Shown: positions 1 to 5,119 of the stretch, piece after piece
Numbering within the stretch: position 1 is the stretch's first letter
Layout of the letters: each line of letters starts with the position of its first letter
Origin: Candidatus Altarchaeales archaeon A3
Lineage (GTDB): Archaea > Altiarchaeota > Altiarchaeia > Altiarchaeales > Altiarchaeaceae
NCBI GenBank assembly: GCA_002083985.1
Contig: MTER01000180.1
Span: 1-5,119, forward strand
Direction: 5' to 3'
DNA: 5,119 nucleotides
Position numbers and translations under genes: made by a program
The notes under the pieces: generated by a model
What the model was told of the DNA's origin: nothing
Seen by the model: only the letters and a program-made list of their open reading frames with translations
The model's database searches: none

Positions 1-2367
<2,367 letters not shown>

Positions 2368-2600
2368 GTCCCCTTCGATGTTTCCGTATTTATTCCCTAA
2401 AATACATATATAAATATTACTTTTACGGACTTCATCAATATACGCTTTTTAGATGACTTGCCTTTTGCAGACAAATCTTCAAAAAGGAATATATTGAAAT
2501 AATCTTTCAGCAAAGGATTTTCAATAACTAAATCTTTGACCACCCTTCTTTCAATTTCCAATTCTTTCTGAACTCCGCTTACAAATAAATTATATTTCAT

Positions 2601-2684
2601 AGTATATCTTAAGTTCTTTTTTAGATTTAGATTTTAATTTTAATTTTGTAGGATTGTTTATTATAAACAACGATTGAAAAAATT
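2601..2684. promoter_or_regulatory. AT-rich spacer with a perfect dyad TTGTTTA-TTA-TAAACAA (2654-2670)
   Basis: This is the only true gap between genes on the right of the DUF4062 gene. It holds a perfect 7-bp inverted repeat with a 3-bp centre at 2654-2670. Read on the minus strand the dyad contains TATAAT about 57 nt upstream of the DUF4062 ATG, so it could be a -10 element or an operator for that gene. No convincing -35 hexamer stands 17 nt upstream, and no T-run follows on either side, so it is not a standard terminator. Such matches are frequent in DNA this AT-rich. The remainder (2621-2648) is low-complexity T/A sequence. Confidence 0.25.
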
Positions 2685-3853
2685 TCATTTGTATTTTTTG
2701 TGTTTATCAATTAAATCTTTATATAATTGTTCAATTTTCTCCATATTTTTATCAAAATCATAGTGCTCTTTAATAATTTCAAAATTTTTTTTATGAATTT
2801 CCTTATTGTCCTTTTCTTTGTTTCTAATTGAAGCAATTATTTCTTTTGCGAGTGCATTTGAGTCCTTTGGAGGATATAAACGGGCATGCACCTTTTTTTA
2901 TTAAATTTCTTGTTGAATCAATATCTGCCAAAACAGCAGGTGTTCCGCAGGCAAGTGCTTCAATATTTGATATTCCTAATCCATCGGATAAAGATGTTGA
3001 GACATAAACATCAGCACATGAGGTAATTTGGAAGTCCATCATACTCTATATACCCGATAAATTTAACACTATTTGAAATTCCTAACTCTTTAACTATATT
3101 TTTCAGTTTTTTTTCATCATCTTTATATATGACATGTCCCATCTTTATTATGAACTTAGCGTCAGGAATCTCTTTAATTACAAGTGGTATGGATTTAATT
3201 AAACATTCAATATTATAACCTTGCCCAATGTTTCTAGTGCTTATAACAATAGGATTATTCTCCCAACATAATAACTTCCTTATTTTAGAACCATCCACAT
3301 CAAGATTGAAATTTTTGGTGTCAACTGCGGGAGTAATAGTAACTATCTTCTTCTTGTCTACGCCAAGTAAAATTGATTCATTTGTTAAATTATCTGCAAA
3401 AGAATGTATCATATCAACCCCTTTAAACACCGTTTTTACGACTAACTTATAGATTATTAATTCTTTTGGTTTTAATGTTACATCTCCTCCCCATAGAGAA
3501 ATAACCTTCTGGTAATCTCCAGAAAACATTGTAGAAAGACCATACTCAATTATGTTATGTCCATGAACAACATCAGGATTAATTTCTTTTATAATTTTTC
3601 TATGAGGTAATAAAGGTAACCACACAGACTTGCATGGGACTGGAAGTATCTTTAAAATAGAATCATAAAAGTTTACTTTATGGATATGAACATTTTTTAA
3701 TTTGTATACATCTAACATCTTTGAATAAGATATGGAAGATTCAGAAGGAAATATAGGATAAATAACATGGACTTCGTGTCCTCTATCCGCAAACCATTCT
3801 ACCCATCGCCGGACTATTTCAGTATATGTGTATCCAAGATAACAAATTTTCAT
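2685..3853 (-). pseudogene. GT4-type glycosyltransferase, broken by two frame changes
   Basis: Read across three frames this is a GT-B-fold glycosyltransferase of about 389 residues, a normal GT4 length. The N-terminal half starts MKICYLGYTYTEIVRRW and has VVHGHNIIEYGLS (95-107) and SLWGGDV (119-125). The donor-binding half has STRNIGQGYNIECLI (205-219), KFIGYIEYDGLPNYL and then SLSDGLGISNIEALACGTPAVLAD. The usual E-x7-E pair appears as D-GLGISNI-E. The end is LYPPKDSNALAKEI followed by a charged helix. It would transfer a sugar from an NDP-sugar to a growing glycan at the cytoplasmic face of the membrane. The first frame stops at 3011, after PNYLMC. The second covers 3042-2824 and the third ends at 2685. 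Both steps need one base skipped: the first near 3013-3022, with no homopolymer, the second in the A7 run at 2899-2893. The ATG at 3853 fits the family, but its ribosome binding site is weak. As sequenced it cannot give a full enzyme. Confidence 0.8.
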
Positions 3854-3918
3854 CTTTAAAACAATTTAAAATTTATCCTTATTATATGGGACTTACGCAG
3901 TTCATATTGTAAAAAAAC
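3854..3918. other. Spacer between the two glycosyltransferase genes, mostly inverted-repeat element
   Basis: This 65-bp gap separates the TAA of the first glycosyltransferase (3921-3919) from the ATG of the second (3853). About half of it is the left part of the inverted-repeat element described separately. The rest is AT-rich and shows only a distant AAGGA, about 20 nt upstream of the 3853 ATG, too far for a standard ribosome binding site. Confidence 0.4.
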
Positions 3919-3958
3919 TTAGAAACCAAAAATTTGTATTGCTTTTGCGTAAGTCCTG
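3887..3958. mobile_element. Candidate miniature inverted-repeat element (TIR GGACTTACGCA)
   Basis: GGACTTACGCA at 3889-3899 is repeated as its perfect reverse complement at 3946-3956, with 46 bp between. If the outer bases are counted as 2 further mismatched positions, TTATA flanks the element on both sides (3882-3886 and 3959-3963), a possible 5-bp target duplication. This is weak because the region is AT-rich. The inside holds no gene. The layout fits a non-autonomous insertion element or a solo remnant of an IS. I recall similar termini from insertion elements in other bacteria, including cyanobacteria, but could not verify that. The element supplies the last codons and stop of the upstream glycosyltransferase frame. 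The surrounding TTATTATA (3879-3886) and TATAATAA (3960-3967) extend the hairpin imperfectly. Confidence 0.5.
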
Positions 3959-5082
3959 TTATAATAACATTCTACAAATGTTTTTTCATATTCTCCAACC
4001 ATTTTCTTAATATCAAAATCTTTTGCTCTTTTCATTCCTTCATCAGATAATTTTTTTGCTCTTTCTTTATCCGATGATTGCATTTACCATTGCTTTTTCA
4101 TCTTTTATAGGAACTAATATTCCGTTAACACTGTCAGTAATAATTTCATCTGGTCCTGAAGGGTATCTCGTTGAAATCACAGGAACACCACATGTCATCG
4201 CTTCAATCAAAACAGTCGGAAGGGCTTCACTAATGGAGGAAAGAACAAAAACATCGGAATTTTTCATATACTTATATGGATTCTCTTTAAAGCCAGGTAA
4301 TATTACCTGATGTTTAAATTCTTTGCTAAATTTTCCAACTTTATTCTTTCATATCCTTCACCAAGGATTATTAAACTTGTATTTATTCCACTTTCTTTAA
4401 CAATCTTAAATGCTTTTATAAGATGACTGTGTCCTTTTCCCTCCCCTAATCTTCCACAGGATAATATCTTTATACTATCTTTTTTAAACCAATCATCATA
4501 TATTTTTTCATTTTTGAGTTTATTTATCCCATCTATATTTATTCCATTATGGATCATTTTAATTTTGTCTTTCGGTACATTAAAATTTTTATTAAGATCT
4601 TCAGCAATACCATTAGATACTGGTATAACCTTATCTACTATCAGATATGACAACTTGGTTAAGACACTTCCTAAAAAACAATTCTCAAATGGCTTGAATA
4701 TATGAAGGCCTATAATAACCTTTTCTCTTATTACAAATAATTTTGTAAAAGCAATTATTGGTGCAAGAGTGGTTGAAAAAGTTATTACAATGTCCGGTTT
4801 TTTTAAATTTATTATATCATAAACTTTATAGAATCTTTCAACATATCTAAAAAAACGCCAGATTAATTTCTCATATTTTATCTTTTTAATTTTCATATCT
4901 ATAATATCTATATCTTTTACATCATTTAAAAATACCCCTTTTTTTTCTGAAAGTACTAATGAAAAATCAAATTTATTTTTATCTAAGTTATGGAGTATAT
5001 TCAGTAGTATTCTTTCACCACCTCCCAATTCTAAATTATCGTGAATAAATAATAATTTTATTTTTCTATTTGTCATTTTCAT
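3919..5082 (-). pseudogene. GT4-type glycosyltransferase, broken by two frame changes, tail from an inserted element
   Basis: Corrected for two frame changes this encodes about 387 residues. From the ATG at 5082 it starts MKMTNRKIKLLFIHDN, followed by LGGGERILLNIL (GGGER at 20-24), then VIPVSNGIAEDL, HNGIN, SCGRLGEGKGHSHLIKAF (about 208-225) and LIILGEGYERIKLENL. It continues VILPGF, SDVFVLSSISEALPTVLIEAMTCGVPVI (an intact E-x7-E pair), NGILVP and a C-terminal DKERAKKLSDEGMKRAKDFDIKKMV helix. These are clear GT4 (Glyco_transf_1) marks; the acceptor is unknown. The first frame stops at 4305-4303 and must step back by one near 4306-4321. The second stops at 4069-4067 and must step forward by one near 4070-4078, where the text also looks a few residues short. 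The two changes cancel, so the tail returns to the first frame. The last 12 or so codons (RTYAKAIQIFGF) lie in the inverted-repeat element. A TTG at 5106 extends the frame but is a less likely start. Confidence 0.8.
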
Positions 5083-5084
5083 TG

Positions 5085-5119
5085 TTATTTGATAACATAC
5101 CCCCAAACCTCTCCATTAT
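5085..5119 (-). CDS. Possible C-terminal tail of an upstream gene
   Basis: One minus frame reads NGEVWGYVIK and stops at TAA 5087-5085, leaving 2 nt before the glycosyltransferase ATG. That matches the 2-nt gap between legB and the nucleotidyltransferase and would suit an operon. A second frame (MERFGGMLSNNNENDK, stop TAG at 5068-5066) is also open to the edge of the window and would overlap the glycosyltransferase start. With only 10 to 17 codons visible neither can be assigned to a family. The choice rests on spacing alone. Confidence 0.25.
   Translation of the reverse strand, partial: NGEVWGYVIK

Noticed and set aside
2443..2453. Programmed -1 ribosomal frameshifting in the DUF4062 gene
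   Set aside because: The site T AAA AAG lacks the X XXY YYZ form, and no clear stimulating stem or upstream Shine-Dalgarno was seen.
3228..3452. Plus-strand open frame of 74 codons
   Set aside because: Shadow of the second glycosyltransferase, with no ribosome binding site or family likeness.
3889..3956. Inverted repeat as a Rho-independent terminator
   Set aside because: The loop would be 46 nt and no T-run directly follows either arm; an inserted element explains it better.
4023..4310. Plus-strand open frame of 95 codons, hydrophobic at the start
   Set aside because: It is antisense to the conserved E-x7-E region of the first glycosyltransferase; the hydrophobic look comes from the complement of Lys-rich codons.
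4514..4705. Plus-strand open frame of 63 codons
   Set aside because: Shadow of the first glycosyltransferase; no independent support.
5066..5099. Ten-codon peptide MLSNNNENDK with a good Shine-Dalgarno (GGAGAGG, 5114-5108)
   Set aside because: It is too short to support as a gene and overlaps the glycosyltransferase start; the purine run may simply be the end of the upstream gene.

Overview
This is an AT-rich window (by eye roughly one third G+C) in which every credible gene lies on the minus strand, so it reads from right to left. The content is a surface-glycan (O-antigen, capsule or flagellar glycan) biosynthesis locus of a bacterium I cannot place more closely. The use of ATG, GTG and TTG starts and the legionaminic-acid-type dehydratase fit a Gram-negative or a candidate-phylum metagenome assembly. 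No rRNA, tRNA or CRISPR is visible.

Layout in the direction of transcription. (1) 5119-5085: a few codons that may be the tail of an upstream gene. (2) 5082-3919: a GT4-type glycosyltransferase broken by two frame changes. Its last dozen codons lie inside a small inverted-repeat element at about 3887-3958. (3) 3853-2685: a second GT4-type glycosyltransferase, also broken by two frame changes. (4) 2684-2601: a short AT-rich spacer with a perfect 7-bp dyad. (5) 2600-1105: a DUF4062 / GHKL-type ATPase / winged-helix protein with one frame change near its N-terminus. (6) 1104-118: an intact LegB-like NAD-dependent sugar-nucleotide 4,6-dehydratase. (7) 115-1: the start of a sugar-phosphate nucleotidyltransferase that runs off the window.

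The sugar genes form a plausible unit. The nucleotidyltransferase would make an NDP-sugar, LegB would convert an NDP-GlcNAc to the 4-keto-6-deoxy intermediate of legionaminic acid or a related sugar, and the two GT4 enzymes would assemble the glycan. The LegB-nucleotidyltransferase gap is 2 nt, which suggests translational coupling. The DUF4062 gene has no evident sugar role and looks like an accessory or regulatory/defence-type gene lodged in the cluster.

The most distinctive point is the junction between the DUF4062 gene and legB. The two are read as a single open frame because of a short tandem array of an 11-bp unit at 1120-1164. Losing or gaining one 11-bp unit would place a stop codon at or just before the legB start and separate the two proteins. 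The second notable point is the pile-up of frame changes: five between about 2446 and 4315, none in legB. This means either local decay of the cluster or single-base errors in the source assembly, and the sequence alone cannot decide between them.
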